The notes: generated by a model from the letters alone, not told the origin. Numbered from the stretch's first letter, positions 35,706 to 45,950 are shown. The stretch: DNA of 64,000 nt from Alphaproteobacteria bacterium (GCA_024278855.1 JAJRSJ010000013.1:1-64000), one strand, 5' to 3'. Made by a program: numbers and translations.

Positions 35706-37211
35706 ATGGGGTTTAAGGGTATATCTAGGCCGTGCTATAGGCTTGAACCATATCAGGCTTGGCTGTGGGCGAGTACCGAAAAACAGGGTTTCGTCCGGGT
35801 TAAATGGATAAGTGCGTTTGTCCTTTTCGGTTATATTTTGATGTTTTTTCCGCGTTCGTTGATGGCTATGGTTTTGCTGATTGCCAGTATCTTTGTAATA
35901 CTGATGGCGGTTTTGCGGATTGTGGCCATTTTGATAACCGCCAGAGAGCAAAATCAAGACGGCATGCAATGCCCTAAGGCACCCATTGACACCCCAGAAA
36001 ATTGGCCGCGTTTCACCGTGCTTGTACCGCTATTTCGTGAAGCCCATATGGTCAAAACCCTTATGGATAATTTGGCCAAGATCGATTATCCCGAGGGCCG
36101 TATAGACATTGTACTTGTCACCGAGGCGGACGATTTACCTACGTGCCTGTCTGTGCGCCGAAATCTACGGCCACCATTTAGACTGTTTGAAGTTCCGCCA
36201 AGCCAACCGCGCACCAAACCAAAAGCCCTAAACGCAGCCTTGGCCGCCATACCTAAAAACCGGCGCGGCGATATAATCACAGTTTATGACGCCGAAGACC
36301 GGCCCCACTCCGGGCAGTTAAAACAGGCGGCCTTAGCCTTAATGTCCGCCCCCAGTCTCGCCGCCGTACAATCCCCACTTGGGTATTATAATGACCGTGA
36401 AAACCTGCTCACGTCATTTTTCGGCCTGGAATATGCGGCCTTGTTTCATGTTTGGAACCCGGCATTGGCCAAACTTGGCCTGCCATTTACACTGGGCGGC
36501 ACCAGCAACCATATTCGCCGATCTGTACTGGAAACTGCGGGCGGTTGGGACGCAAACAATGTGACCGAAGATGCAGATCTAAGCTTCCGCATTACCGCCA
36601 TGAAACACGAGGGACATAGACTTAAAATTGGCACTATATCACTGTCCACTGCTGAAGAAGCCGTCAGTTCATACACCAACTGGACGGCCCAGCGCTCACG
36701 TTGGCTCAAAGGGTTCATGCAGACATGGCGCGTGCATATGCGGTTTTACAAAACGGCCCCAAATGGTGGGCATTTTCACCTGGCAAGCCGTATAAAAAAC
36801 CTGTTTTCACTGCAAATCACCGTTGGTGCCACATTATTGGCCGCCTATTTGCATGTACCTAGCCTCATCGTCATGACCATGCTGTATATCGCTAGCCTGA
36901 CGGATGCTTATACACTACAGAACCCTATGTTGATCTTATCGGTATTGCTCGGGGGGTATGGTGCCGCCATTCTAAGCGCCATGATAGGTGCGCGGCGCGC
37001 TGGAAAATTGCATTTGGCGAAATATGCCGTGCTCTTGCCCTTTTATTGGCTGATGAATTTTATACCTGTTCTTATGGCAAGCCGCGAAATTCTGGTCGCG
37101 CCTGATTACTGGCGAAAAACCGACCATAAAGGTACGCAAACACCCGCCAAAGGCATAGACAAAGGCACTAAAGAACAAACCCTTGAACCGGCCAATGCAC
37201 CGCTTATATAA
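35706..37211 (+). CDS. Membrane glycosyltransferase family 2 (cellulose-synthase-like)
   Basis: A processive-type GT2. The start is uncertain: ATG 35706 has GGGA six bases upstream, while ATG 35673 and TTG 35634 are in frame. Two helices near the N-terminus (WISAFVLFGYILMFF; LIASIFVILMAVLRIVAIL) precede the GT-A domain with KPKALNAAL, DAED, TEDADLSFR and the processive signature QRSRWLKG, then three to four C-terminal helices. The substrate is unknown; it probably makes an exported polysaccharide or glycolipid. It is followed after 6 bp by a small membrane protein. Confidence 0.9.
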   Translation: MGFKGISRPCYRLEPYQAWLWASTEKQGFVRVKWISAFVLFGYILMFFPRSLMAMVLLIASIFVILMAVLRIVAILITAREQNQDGMQCPKAPIDTPENWPRFTVLVPLFREAHMVKTLMDNLAKIDYPEGRIDIVLVTEADDLPTCLSVRRNLRPPFRLFEVPPSQPRTKPKALNAALAAIPKNRRGDIITVYDAEDRPHSGQLKQAALALMSAPSLAAVQSPLGYYNDRENLLTSFFGLEYAALFHVWNPALAKLGLPFTLGGTSNHIRRSVLETAGGWDANNVTEDADLSFRITAMKHEGHRLKIGTISLSTAEEAVSSYTNWTAQRSRWLKGFMQTWRVHMRFYKTAPNGGHFHLASRIKNLFSLQITVGATLLAAYLHVPSLIVMTMLYIASLTDAYTLQNPMLILSVLLGGYGAAILSAMIGARRAGKLHLAKYAVLLPFYWLMNFIPVLMASREILVAPDYWRKTDHKGTQTPAKGIDKGTKEQTLEPANAPLI

Positions 37212-37217
37212 AGGCCC

Positions 37218-37430
37218 ATGACCCCACAAATCACCACAACTCTGATAGCTATAACCGTATGCGCCGCTATTGGCGTGTTGAGCTATCATCTCCATGCCCG
37301 CAAACATGACAAGCTAAGTCCGCGCATGGTGCCGTGGATTATTATCGCTATGGCCTGTCTGGCGACCGGTTTTATGCTTGTGGTACATTTGGTCAATTTA
37401 TTGGGTGTAGAGACAGGTGGCAGGCGCTAA
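37218..37430 (+). CDS. Small two-helix membrane protein
   Basis: 70 residues with two hydrophobic helices (TTLIAITVCAAIGVLSYHL and VPWIIIAMACLATGFMLVVHLVNLL) around a short basic loop. It begins 6 bp after the glycosyltransferase stop, so the two are likely co-transcribed and possibly partners. Its stop overlaps the stop of the convergent peptidase gene by 4 bp. No family is recognised. Confidence 0.7.
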   Translation: MTPQITTTLIAITVCAAIGVLSYHLHARKHDKLSPRMVPWIIIAMACLATGFMLVVHLVNLLGVETGGRR

Positions 37431-39463
37431 CGCCCAATATGTTTATCCAAAAACGCAATGGAACGCCCCAGCATATCTTTGCGCGCCTCTGTAGTCTTCA
37501 AATAATGGTCATTACCCTTCATAGTCACGCCTTCAAAATCCTTACCCGCACTTTTTAGCGCCCTTGTTATACTCATAAACTGTTCATAGGGTACGGTGGT
37601 GTCTTCATTGCCGTGCATGACAAGCACGGGTGATTTGATTTTGTGGGCTTGGCGTGCAGGCGACCAAAGCGTTGTCGGCTTGTTTGGCCCTGGTCTTGCC
37701 TGTAAATTGTCCCTACCAATATACCGCCGCCAATAATTGACCGTCTCGCTATCTTTACCGTATTTTTCGACACTCCAGGAATATTGCTCAGCCACATTGC
37801 TCACCCCGTTGATACTAATGACACATTTAAATAAATCCGGAGCCTTCACGCTACTGGCAAGAGCAGAATAACCACCGTAAGACGCCCCCATAATGCACAT
37901 TTTATCCGGATTAGCTACCCCTTGGGCGACCAATGCTTTCGCCCCGTCAATGACATCACCCACCATCTTGCCACCAAATTCGCCGTAGCCCGCATTGCGA
38001 AACTCAACACCGTAGCCTGATGAACCTCTAAAATTAGGTTGGTAAACCGCATAGCCCCGAGCGGCAAGAAACTGCGCCCAATAATCAAAACTCGCATCGT
38101 CCCGAGCCTCCGGGCCTCCGTGGGGCATGACGACAAGTGCGAAGGGCCCCATCGTCTGAATATGGGCTTTGGTTTTACCGGGCGGTAAAGTTAGATAACC
38201 GGGAATTTTCAGCCCGTCAGACGCCGTAATATCAAAAGCTGAAACGGACGCAATGTGGGTGTTGGTAATTTTCGGATACCGAGAGCCCAATTTCGACAAG
38301 GACATATCCGCAGTATCAAACAAATGATATTCACCCGCACTGCCGCCGCCCTCTACATAAACCAGAAACCGGCTACGCTGTGTATTCCACGCGAAAAGCA
38401 TGACATGCTGCCCCGGAAAGCTCGCCTTTAGCTCGGCTTGCCACTGCCTCAAATCCTTATCAAAATATGCACGGTTATGATGGTCATCCTGATAACGAAC
38501 ACCGACAATATTATAGGTTTTATTGTCTCTGAGAACAGCGTTAAAATCATTCGTTTTTGAACTGTATATCTGCTTCCCGACGGCCCCGGTTTCCAAAGAC
38601 ATTTCGACCAGTTCACGAAACCCGTTCGCGCCATATCTTGAAATAATAGCAGTATTTGGTGCTTGCGCGAGACCTTGCAAATTAAACGCCCGCTCCGTGC
38701 CTTTTTCCTCATAAATTTCTTTCCACTTCCCACTTGTTCGGGAATGGACGGAATATTGTTTTCGGTCTTCATCAAAATCATAACGAACGACAAGTTTGCC
38801 CTTAATATCAACGAGTATATCCACAGTTTTTTGGGTCGCCAACTCACCGCTTTTCGCTCTTCCAGTGGTTAAGTTAACTTTAAACGTCTTGATACGAAAA
38901 CCGCCACCTCTTTTCCTATTTCCCATAGATTGGGCTTTTGCTAACCCTGAACTGCGAGCATCATGTACATAGGCGGCCATCAGAATAAAGTTTGGTTCAG
39001 CAGGCAAAGTGTTTACCACCCATGTTATGGACGGGTTATGTGCCTCAACTTCACGTGCACCCTTGCTCATTAATGTGGCAAATTTCCCGGTATCTGTGTT
39101 GTAAGAAGCCAAGCGCCGGATTTCATATCTTTCCTGGCTTTTTTGACCACTGGGCGGCTTGACCGAACGGCTCAATGTAAATACCAAATGCTTGGGCCCA
39201 AGCCATCTATAGCTGTCCATATCGATATTATCATCTGGGTTGCCAATGACTTTTGGCGTGCCGGGATTGTCAATATCATAGATAAAGGCTGCCGGCTTGC
39301 CTTTAAAAGGCCGGGTCAACGCCACATAGCGCCCGTCCGTAGACAAGCTCGCATAAGATACATCCGGCAAGCCCGCATAATCATCCAAAGACGGCTTTGC
39401 CAAAACCGTTTGCGCCCCCCCAAAAGCCAGCACCAAAAAAACGACGAAACCAATAATACGCAT
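37427..39463 (-). CDS. Secreted S9-family peptidase 2
   Basis: ATG 39463 has GGAGG four bases upstream and starts a signal peptide (MRIIGFVVFLVLAFGGA to VLAKP), so the upstream ATG 39478 is rejected. Of 678 residues, the C-terminal hydrolase domain has the nucleophile GASYGGYSALASS, MHGNEDTTVPYEQF and MKGNDHYLKT supplying Ser, Asp and His. The N-terminal part resembles a propeller with SLSTDGRYVALTRP repeats. It is homologous over its length to peptidase 1 at 29923. Confidence 0.92.
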   Translation of the reverse strand: MRIIGFVVFLVLAFGGAQTVLAKPSLDDYAGLPDVSYASLSTDGRYVALTRPFKGKPAAFIYDIDNPGTPKVIGNPDDNIDMDSYRWLGPKHLVFTLSRSVKPPSGQKSQERYEIRRLASYNTDTGKFATLMSKGAREVEAHNPSITWVVNTLPAEPNFILMAAYVHDARSSGLAKAQSMGNRKRGGGFRIKTFKVNLTTGRAKSGELATQKTVDILVDIKGKLVVRYDFDEDRKQYSVHSRTSGKWKEIYEEKGTERAFNLQGLAQAPNTAIISRYGANGFRELVEMSLETGAVGKQIYSSKTNDFNAVLRDNKTYNIVGVRYQDDHHNRAYFDKDLRQWQAELKASFPGQHVMLFAWNTQRSRFLVYVEGGGSAGEYHLFDTADMSLSKLGSRYPKITNTHIASVSAFDITASDGLKIPGYLTLPPGKTKAHIQTMGPFALVVMPHGGPEARDDASFDYWAQFLAARGYAVYQPNFRGSSGYGVEFRNAGYGEFGGKMVGDVIDGAKALVAQGVANPDKMCIMGASYGGYSALASSVKAPDLFKCVISINGVSNVAEQYSWSVEKYGKDSETVNYWRRYIGRDNLQARPGPNKPTTLWSPARQAHKIKSPVLVMHGNEDTTVPYEQFMSITRALKSAGKDFEGVTMKGNDHYLKTTEARKDMLGRSIAFLDKHIGR

Positions 39464-39535
39464 AAAACCTCCAAACACTCATAGGGCGTAAAAATATCAG
39501 TATTTCAAGCAAATAACAATCTAATACTGCATGTG

Positions 39536-41377
39536 TTAGCGTCGGCCAAACAACCGCTCTATGTCTGCAAGTTTTAATTCAACATATGTCGGACGACCAT
39601 GATTACATTGGCCTGAATGGGGGGTGGATTCCATTTGTCTCAGAAGCGCGTTCATTTCCTGAGCGTTTAATCTACGCCCGGCGCGCACAGAACCGTGGCA
39701 AGCCATAGTGCCGCACACATGCTCAAAGCGCTCACTTAAAGACAGGGTTTCGTCCGTATCACGCAGATCATCGGCCAAATCACGCAATAGACCTTGCACA
39801 TCCATCTCGCCCAAAAGCGCAGGTGTTTCGCGCACACACACCGCGCCGACACCGAACGGCTCGATCACCAGACCCATTGTCGCAAGTTCATCTGCCCTGG
39901 ACAATACCCGCAAGGCGTCTACTTCGCCCAGATCAACAATATCGGGAATCAGCAAGGCCTGCCGTTCGACGCCTTTATCCGCCCCCCCCTCGTTCATAGC
40001 CGTTTTCATGCGCTCATAGACCAGACGTTCATGGGCTGCATGTTGATCGACGATGACCATGCCGTCTGCGGTTTGCGCAACGATATATGTCTCATGGAGT
40101 TGCGCCCGCGCCGCGCCGAGGGGGCGGTCGGAAAAATCCTGTATGACAGGCATATCGCCTTGTGGTGCCTCGGAATAATACGCCGGGGCTTCTTCCACTT
40201 TGGCAGAAAACCCGTCTATGAGCGGTTGAGCTTGCGCGTCCGCTATGGGCGGAGCTTGGTAATTGCCAAATTTGTTTGGACGGTAATTACCGCCGATTTG
40301 CGCTTTTCCGAGCGCATAAGCACTGGTGGTGGTCGAGGCCCGGTGCCCAGCCCCGGCCAGTGCGTGGCGCAAAGCTCCGACAATAAGCCCGCGTACAATG
40401 GCCGGGTCACGAAACCGTACTTCGGTCTTGGCCGGATGCACATTGACGTCCACATATTGCGGATCGACATCCACATAAAGTGCCACTACGGGATGGCGAC
40501 CCCGAGCCAGAAAATCCTGATACGCGCCGCGCACCGCGCCGTATAATAATTTATCGCGCACCGGGCGGTCATTGATAAACAAATATTGATGGGTAGAGGA
40601 ACCACGGGAAAATGTCGGAAGCCCGGCAAAGCCCGTAAGCTTGATCCCGTCTCTTTCGGCTTCAATGGTCAAAGCATTATCGCGAAAATCATGGCCTAGA
40701 ATATCGGCCAACCGCTTCAATTTACCCTCGTCATTATTGGTTTCTGCGGGCAAATTAAGCGTCGCCCTCACCCCGTTGTGCAAACTAAACCCGACATCAG
40801 CCCGCGCCATAGCTAGGCGTTTTAATGTGTCGGACATGGCCATGCTTTCGGAGCGCTCCGTCTTGAGAAACTTCAGCCGGGCCGGGGTGGCGTAAAACAA
40901 ATCCCGCACCGAAACCCGCGTACCCGACAACCCAAAACGCGGTGCCGGTTTTGGCCCCGATAGCTCGCCGCCCTCAATGGATAACGCCCAAGCCGAATCA
41001 TTATCCAAGACTTGTGTTGTGATGCTCAGGCGCGACACCGAGCCAATAGACGGCAAGGCTTCACCGCGAAACCCCATAGATACAATATTAAGCAAATCCC
41101 ATTTACCGTCCGCGTCCGGAGACAGTTTCGAAGTGGCGTGGCGTTCTATGGACAATAACAATTCATCCTTGGTCATGCCCCTGCCGTCGTCGCTGACCGT
41201 GAGGCTGCGCCGCCCGCCCGCCTCATAGCGCACATCAATTTGCGCCGCTCCGGCGTCCAGAGCATTTTCCACCAATTCCTTAATCACACTGGCCGGACGC
41301 TCAACCACCTCCCCGGCCGCAATGCGGTTGATGGTGTGTTGGGGCAATCTGCGAATCGTTGAGTTTGGATTGGACAT
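39536..41377 (-). CDS. mutL: DNA mismatch repair protein MutL
   Basis: 613 residues. The GHKL ATPase domain has [18 protein letters not shown] and [13 protein letters not shown]. The C-terminal domain carries the endonuclease motif [12 protein letters not shown], so this MutL is of the nicking type found in bacteria without MutH. The ending [22 protein letters not shown] is conserved. It lies downstream of the lspA-DUF3035 genes; a hairpin sits just before its start. Confidence 0.97.
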   Translation of the reverse strand: MSNPNSTIRRLPQHTINRIAAGEVVERPASVIKELVENALDAGAAQIDVRYEAGGRRSLTVSDDGRGMTKDELLLSIERHATSKLSPDADGKWDLLNIVSMGFRGEALPSIGSVSRLSITTQVLDNDSAWALSIEGGELSGPKPAPRFGLSGTRVSVRDLFYATPARLKFLKTERSESMAMSDTLKRLAMARADVGFSLHNGVRATLNLPAETNNDEGKLKRLADILGHDFRDNALTIEAERDGIKLTGFAGLPTFSRGSSTHQYLFINDRPVRDKLLYGAVRGAYQDFLARGRHPVVALYVDVDPQYVDVNVHPAKTEVRFRDPAIVRGLIVGALRHALAGAGHRASTTTSAYALGKAQIGGNYRPNKFGNYQAPPIADAQAQPLIDGFSAKVEEAPAYYSEAPQGDMPVIQDFSDRPLGAARAQLHETYIVAQTADGMVIVDQHAAHERLVYERMKTAMNEGGADKGVERQALLIPDIVDLGEVDALRVLSRADELATMGLVIEPFGVGAVCVRETPALLGEMDVQGLLRDLADDLRDTDETLSLSERFEHVCGTMACHGSVRAGRRLNAQEMNALLRQMESTPHSGQCNHGRPTYVELKLADIERLFGRR

Positions 41378-41382
41378 GAAAA

Positions 41383-41435
41383 GACCCTAGCGCCAACCGG
41401 TACTAGGGTCGATAAAAATGTGTCGATAAAAATGT
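41383..41435 (-). promoter_or_regulatory. Hairpin and 14-bp tandem repeat directly upstream of mutL
   Basis: GACCCTAG (41383-41390) pairs with CTAGGGTC (41403-41410), and on the minus strand it is followed by TTTTC and then the mutL ATG. Next to it GTCGATAAAAATGT occurs twice in tandem (41408-41421, 41422-41435). It is terminator-like, so read-through from DUF3035 into mutL may be attenuated. Confidence 0.5.
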
Positions 41436-41478
41436 TATACTTGAGTCTAATTACAAGGGTTGAATTACAAGGGCTTAA

Positions 41479-42015
41479 TTATAAGCCCGGCAATTTAGCG
41501 CCGCCGGGGCGGCGTTTTATTTCTACGGGGTTACCGCCTGTGGCGGATTGCACGGCCCGTTGGCGGCGGGCTTCCTGATCAGGGTCGAGGGGCTGTCCGT
41601 CCGGGCCAACGGCTTTACCATTACGCCAGAACAATATCCGGTCAGAAAATCCACGGTTTTTACGTTCAATGGAATTTTGCCCGTCAATGATTACGCGCAC
41701 GGCCGGATCGGCACGACCACCGCCAGCTTTGGCAATCAACACGGCTTCGCCCTGGCTCGGTTTGGCCGGGTCAATTTCCCCCAACAAAGCCTTGCGAGCC
41801 GCAACTGTGGCATATTTTTCCTCAACATTTAACTCGCCTGCTCTGGGCGGGCGCAGATTATATTCCGGCGGCACGACCAAAGGCGGCTTTGTCAGAATAT
41901 TAAATTCATTTGGCGTGCTTTTTTCCATACCCAAAGTTCTGGACATGGATGCACAGCCCGTAGCCGCAAGCGCACCGCCGACCAAGGCACCAAAAAGAAA
42001 ATTACGAGATGTCAT
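41479..42015 (-). CDS. DUF3035 lipoprotein
   Basis: ATG 42015 has AGGAG five bases upstream and begins a lipoprotein signal with lipobox AATGC (MTSRNFLFGALVGGALAATGC); the longer frame from 42048 is rejected. The mature 160 residues contain the DUF3035 block PNEFNILTKPPLVVPPEYNLRPPRAGE, and the tail is rich in Arg, Gln and Pro. The family sits beside lspA in many alphaproteobacteria and may belong to outer-membrane biogenesis; the precise role is unknown. Confidence 0.9.
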   Translation of the reverse strand: MTSRNFLFGALVGGALAATGCASMSRTLGMEKSTPNEFNILTKPPLVVPPEYNLRPPRAGELNVEEKYATVAARKALLGEIDPAKPSQGEAVLIAKAGGGRADPAVRVIIDGQNSIERKNRGFSDRILFWRNGKAVGPDGQPLDPDQEARRQRAVQSATGGNPVEIKRRPGGAKLPGL

Positions 42016-42084
42016 GACTGCTCCTAAAGTTTGGGTGCTTCTAACCAATAAATTCCCACAAGCCCAGTTAACTTATGCTTATTT

Positions 42085-42627
42085 TTATTGTTTATCTGCC
42101 GATTGCTTTGCTTTCTTTTCGGCTCGGCCTTGCAAGAACATAGCCAGAAGCAAGCCGGCAACACCAACACTGATGGCACTGTCAGCGACATTAAATACAT
42201 ATTTAAAACCGATATCCGAGAAATTGAGAAAATCCGTCACCGCACCGTACAAAACCCGGTCAATACCATTGCCAATGGCACCCGCGATGATCAAGGCCAA
42301 TGCCAGGGAGGTGAGCTTGTCTTTTTCCCGGTTCAGCCACACCAGCAAAACAACCACCATGACGGCAGCAAACACGGAAAACACAATGCGGGATATTTCA
42401 GGACTGCCAGAGAACATCCCGAAGCTAACGCCCCGGTTACAGACCAGTGCCAGGTCAAATACCGGGCTAACTTCAATCTGCAAACCCGGATAGGGATTGG
42501 TGTAACAAATATTGTGCGATACACCAAATTTGTTGGTGGCCCAAAGCTTGGTCAATTGGTCAAACACCACGATAGCACCAGGCAACACCCCGCCCCAAAA
42601 CCAGAAGTTTTTACGAAGTTTGATCAT
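42085..42627 (-). CDS. lspA: Lipoprotein signal peptidase LspA
   Basis: Cleaves diacylated prolipoproteins in the inner membrane. ATG 42627 gives 180 residues, matching the family; the longer frame reads into a repeat. There are four helices, with catalytic-region motifs NRGVSFGMF, GAIGNGIDRVLYGAVTDFL and FNVADSAISVGV that hold the two essential Asp residues. The lipoproteins at 41479 and 7283 would be substrates. Confidence 0.96.
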   Translation of the reverse strand: MIKLRKNFWFWGGVLPGAIVVFDQLTKLWATNKFGVSHNICYTNPYPGLQIEVSPVFDLALVCNRGVSFGMFSGSPEISRIVFSVFAAVMVVVLLVWLNREKDKLTSLALALIIAGAIGNGIDRVLYGAVTDFLNFSDIGFKYVFNVADSAISVGVAGLLLAMFLQGRAEKKAKQSADKQ

Positions 42628-42673
42628 TCTGATAGTCCTCTCATACCCAACCTCAACCTTGTACCCAATTTTG

Positions 42674-42821
42674 CCTCTCCTTGGGAAGAGGTCGCGTTCG
42701 CTCTTGCGAGCTGCGGGTGAGGGGAAATAATGCAAGATGTTGCATCAAACGCAAATATTTGTGTTTTCTGAACCATATATCCCCTCACCCTCGCTGCGCT
42801 CGACCTCTCCCCAAGGAGAGG
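42674..42821. repeat. Long inverted repeat (REP pair) between ileS and lspA
   Basis: The arm at 42674-42725 (CCTCTCCTTGGGAAGAGGTC ... GGGTGAGGGGA) is the imperfect reverse complement of 42780-42821 (TCCCCTCACCCTCGCTGCGC ... AAGGAGAGG), around a 54-bp AT-rich centre. The motif CCCTCACCC...CGACCTCTCCCC is a commonly dispersed alphaproteobacterial repeat. The pair could fold in the ileS-lspA transcript. Confidence 0.8.
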
Positions 42822-42857
42822 TAACGAAAACAAGTTTTCATTGGTAAAACGGAGAGA

Positions 42858-45857
42858 CTAACCATTTTCTGCATCCCATTCCCTAACCGCAATTTCGTCG
42901 CGCGGCGTAATCGTCGCGCCGCCTTCCGCCTTGAAATATTTCCATGAACGCTCACATTTGGTAAAATTATTTTTGTTCTTTCTAAGTGCACGGATTGCCA
43001 TCTCAGTCTTACTTTGTTGTTCAGTTGGCTTACTAAAAGACACTTCACTAACTATGAAATAATCTGCAAGAATATCTTTTGGGTTATTGTTGTTATTATA
43101 TGTATGTCCAAGGCCATACGTGTCACCAAACAAAAACTCTACAGTTTGCTTAAACACGCCGAGTGGTTTAATATCTAGACGAGCCTCAAGGCTTGAACCA
43201 ATTTCCCCAGCCCTCCTTGAATTTTCCAAGTAATCCATAGCAATTGTTCTATCCTTTAAGAACTGCTCAAAGTGTCTACCCAGAATAGGATTGATCCAAC
43301 CATCTGGTATGTCAGGAAATTCGTGCAAATGCACCGAACCATCATTGCCGTAACGGGTTTGCCACACTTCTTCCGCAGTAAAACACAGCACCGGAGACAG
43401 CCATAATGTCAGGCGGTTCCATAGCTTGTCCATAACGGTGCGGCAGGCAAGGCGGCGGGTTGAGCTTAGCGGGTCACAGTAAAGCGCATCTTTGCGGACA
43501 TCGAAATAAAATGCTGATAAATCATTGGTGCAAAAATTAAACAAGGCTGAGTAGACCTTTTTAAAGTCGTGCTTTTTATAGGCGTCTTTGACCAAAACAT
43601 CCAGTTCGGACAATCTGTGTAGCACCCATTTTTCCAAGGCGGGCATGTCGTCATATGCTACCTCGTCCTTAGCATCATACCCGTCCAAAGCACCGACCAT
43701 ATAACGGAGTGTATTGCGGAGTTTGCGGTAAGCATCGGCGGCAGTTTTTATGATCTCATCACCAATGCGTAAATCATCTGTAAAATCACTTGATGCCACC
43801 CACAGGCGCAAAATATCGGCGCCGTATTGGCGGATGATTTGCTCTGGCGCAATGGTATTGCCCAGAGATTTGGACATTTTAATGCCCTTTTCGTCCACCA
43901 CAAAACCGTGGGTGAGAACCGCATCATAGGGGGCCTCGCCGTAATTGGCGCAGCTTTCCAGGAGTGATGATTGGAACCAACCCCGGTGTTGATCGGAACC
44001 TTCAAGATACAGATCAGCCCGGTCTTTGAGATCGTCGCGCTCTTTGAGACAAAAGGCATGGGTTGAACCGCTATCAAACCAAACGTCCAGAATATCGGTG
44101 ACTCTCGTCCATCCTTCTGCAGAAACACCACCCATCAATTCGGTAATATCCGCATCAAACCAGCCGTCCACACCCGTAGCCTTGACGGCGCTAAGAATGC
44201 GTTCGTTGATGGCGTCCGCTTCGGGTAATTCCGTATGCAAGCGCCCGTCCGCGTGCACCATCAACGTGATCGGCACACCCCAATTGCGTTGGCGCGAAAT
44301 CAGCCAGTCGGGCCTGTCCTTGACCATAGCCAACAAACGGTTTTTACCACGAGGCGGAATAAATTCGGTCTTTTCGATTTCCGCCACCGCCTTATCGCGC
44401 AAACCACCTTTACTCATAGAGACAAACCATTGCGGGGTAGCGCGGCGGATCACCGGGGCTTTCGAACGCCAACTATGGGCATCACGCAAAGTGGTAATCC
44501 CCCGCGCCAGCAAGTTGCCGCACTCCATGAGCGCCTTGAGAACTTCCGGATTAGCCTTGCCGTCCTGCCCACGCTTCTTGCCGTTGGTGCGAATAACATC
44601 GAGGCCTTGGAACCGGGCTGGCATAACATCGGTGTAGCACCCATCATCATCCAAGGTCATAGGGACAATTGGGTCTATGTTTAAATCTTCAAGTTTCTTT
44701 TGGTTAGAAATCCAAACCACATAATCATCCTCGCCATGACTAGGCGCAGTATGCACAAACCCCGTCCCCGCTTCGGCAGACACATGATCACCTGCGAGCA
44801 TCGGCACAGGGAAATCGAACTTGCCGTCCGCACCCTTCATATTTTTTAGAGGATGATTAAGAAGGATACCATCAAACCCACGAACGCGAGCCAGTCTTTT
44901 GGAAGATTTGATTAAACCTGCCTTGGCAACGTCATCCCAAAGATCATCAGCAACGATAAGGCGGTCACCCAGCTTTGACCAAGGCTCAAATTCAGCCTCT
45001 TCCATCTCGGTTACTTCGTAGAGACCATAAGTAATTCGCTCAGAAAAACTTACCGCTCTATTGGCTGGGATAGTCCAAGGTGTTGTTGTCCAGATTAGTA
45101 TAGAAGTATTGCCGTCTAAACTTGGAATCAGTTTTGTATTATCTTCAAAGATAAATCCCGACTCATCTCGAACCGGAAATTTAACATAAATCTGCGTTGC
45201 CCTGCGGTCGGCATATTCCACCTCAGCCTCGGCCAAAGCGGTGCGTTCTACTGGCGACCACATGATTGGTTTGGAACCTCTATATAACTGTCCGGATTTG
45301 GCGATTTTTAGAAGCTCGGCGCAGATGACCGCCTCGCTTTCGAACTTCATGGTCATATAGGGATTGTCCCAGTCGCCTATGACGCCGAGGCGTTTGAACT
45401 CTTCGCGCTGGATGTCGAGCCAGTGGCCTGCATATTCGCGGCATCTTGTGCGAAACTCGCCGCCCGGTACATCGTCTTTGTTGCGGCCTTTTGAACGAAA
45501 TTCTTCTTCTACTTTCCATTCAATAGGAAGCCCGTGGCAATCCCAACCCGGCACATAATTGGCGTTATAGCCCGACATCTGGTGGGCTTTGACCACCATG
45601 TCTTTCAGGATTTTATTCATGGCCGTACCCATATGGATATGACCATTGGCATAAGGAGGCCCGTCGTGCAGCACATACTCGGGCTTGTCGGCACTCTGCT
45701 TGCGCAAAGAATTATACAGGTCGATTTTGTCCCAATGGGCCAACCATTCAGGCTCCTTTTTGGGCAGTCCGGCCCGCATGGGGAAATCGGTCTTGGGTAA
45801 GAATAAAGTTTCGCGGTAATCGCGCCCACTAGGTGGGTTGGTCGTTGAATCAGTCAT
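42858..45857 (-). CDS. ileS: Isoleucyl-tRNA synthetase
   Basis: 999 residues of a class I synthetase. The HIGH-type motif is in PYANGHIHMGTA, the editing domain contains TTPWTIPANRA, and the KMSKS loop reads GIKMSKSLGNTI. WDCHGLPIEW and DVWFDSGSTHAF are IleRS-specific. There is no C-terminal cysteine zinc site, as in many alphaproteobacterial IleRS, and the C-terminus is hydrophilic with a variable NNNNPKD loop. It is followed by lspA, the usual neighbour. Confidence 0.97.
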   Translation of the reverse strand: MTDSTTNPPSGRDYRETLFLPKTDFPMRAGLPKKEPEWLAHWDKIDLYNSLRKQSADKPEYVLHDGPPYANGHIHMGTAMNKILKDMVVKAHQMSGYNANYVPGWDCHGLPIEWKVEEEFRSKGRNKDDVPGGEFRTRCREYAGHWLDIQREEFKRLGVIGDWDNPYMTMKFESEAVICAELLKIAKSGQLYRGSKPIMWSPVERTALAEAEVEYADRRATQIYVKFPVRDESGFIFEDNTKLIPSLDGNTSILIWTTTPWTIPANRAVSFSERITYGLYEVTEMEEAEFEPWSKLGDRLIVADDLWDDVAKAGLIKSSKRLARVRGFDGILLNHPLKNMKGADGKFDFPVPMLAGDHVSAEAGTGFVHTAPSHGEDDYVVWISNQKKLEDLNIDPIVPMTLDDDGCYTDVMPARFQGLDVIRTNGKKRGQDGKANPEVLKALMECGNLLARGITTLRDAHSWRSKAPVIRRATPQWFVSMSKGGLRDKAVAEIEKTEFIPPRGKNRLLAMVKDRPDWLISRQRNWGVPITLMVHADGRLHTELPEADAINERILSAVKATGVDGWFDADITELMGGVSAEGWTRVTDILDVWFDSGSTHAFCLKERDDLKDRADLYLEGSDQHRGWFQSSLLESCANYGEAPYDAVLTHGFVVDEKGIKMSKSLGNTIAPEQIIRQYGADILRLWVASSDFTDDLRIGDEIIKTAADAYRKLRNTLRYMVGALDGYDAKDEVAYDDMPALEKWVLHRLSELDVLVKDAYKKHDFKKVYSALFNFCTNDLSAFYFDVRKDALYCDPLSSTRRLACRTVMDKLWNRLTLWLSPVLCFTAEEVWQTRYGNDGSVHLHEFPDIPDGWINPILGRHFEQFLKDRTIAMDYLENSRRAGEIGSSLEARLDIKPLGVFKQTVEFLFGDTYGLGHTYNNNNNPKDILADYFIVSEVSFSKPTEQQSKTEMAIRALRKNKNNFTKCERSWKYFKAEGGATITPRDEIAVREWDAENG

Positions 45858-45921
45858 GAGAATTTCTTTAAATTGGAAGTGTTAACAAGCAACCCCCTTT
45901 ATAATCCACTTGGGGGAGCAC

Positions 45922-45950
45922 AAAATTCCCGGCAGCCTTAAGCAACCGGG
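45922..45950 (-). terminator. Possible terminator after the class V aminotransferase gene
   Basis: CCCGG (45928-45932) and CCGGG (45946-45950) enclose a short inner palindrome, with AATTTT following on the minus strand. It is weak. The rest of 45858-45993 shows nothing else recognisable. Confidence 0.4.

Noticed and set aside
39794-40546. 250-residue plus-strand frame inside mutL
   Set aside because: It is antisense to conserved MutL motifs and has no recognisable domain.
41669-42493. 274-residue plus-strand frame over DUF3035 and lspA
   Set aside because: It lies opposite two well-supported genes and shows no family motif.
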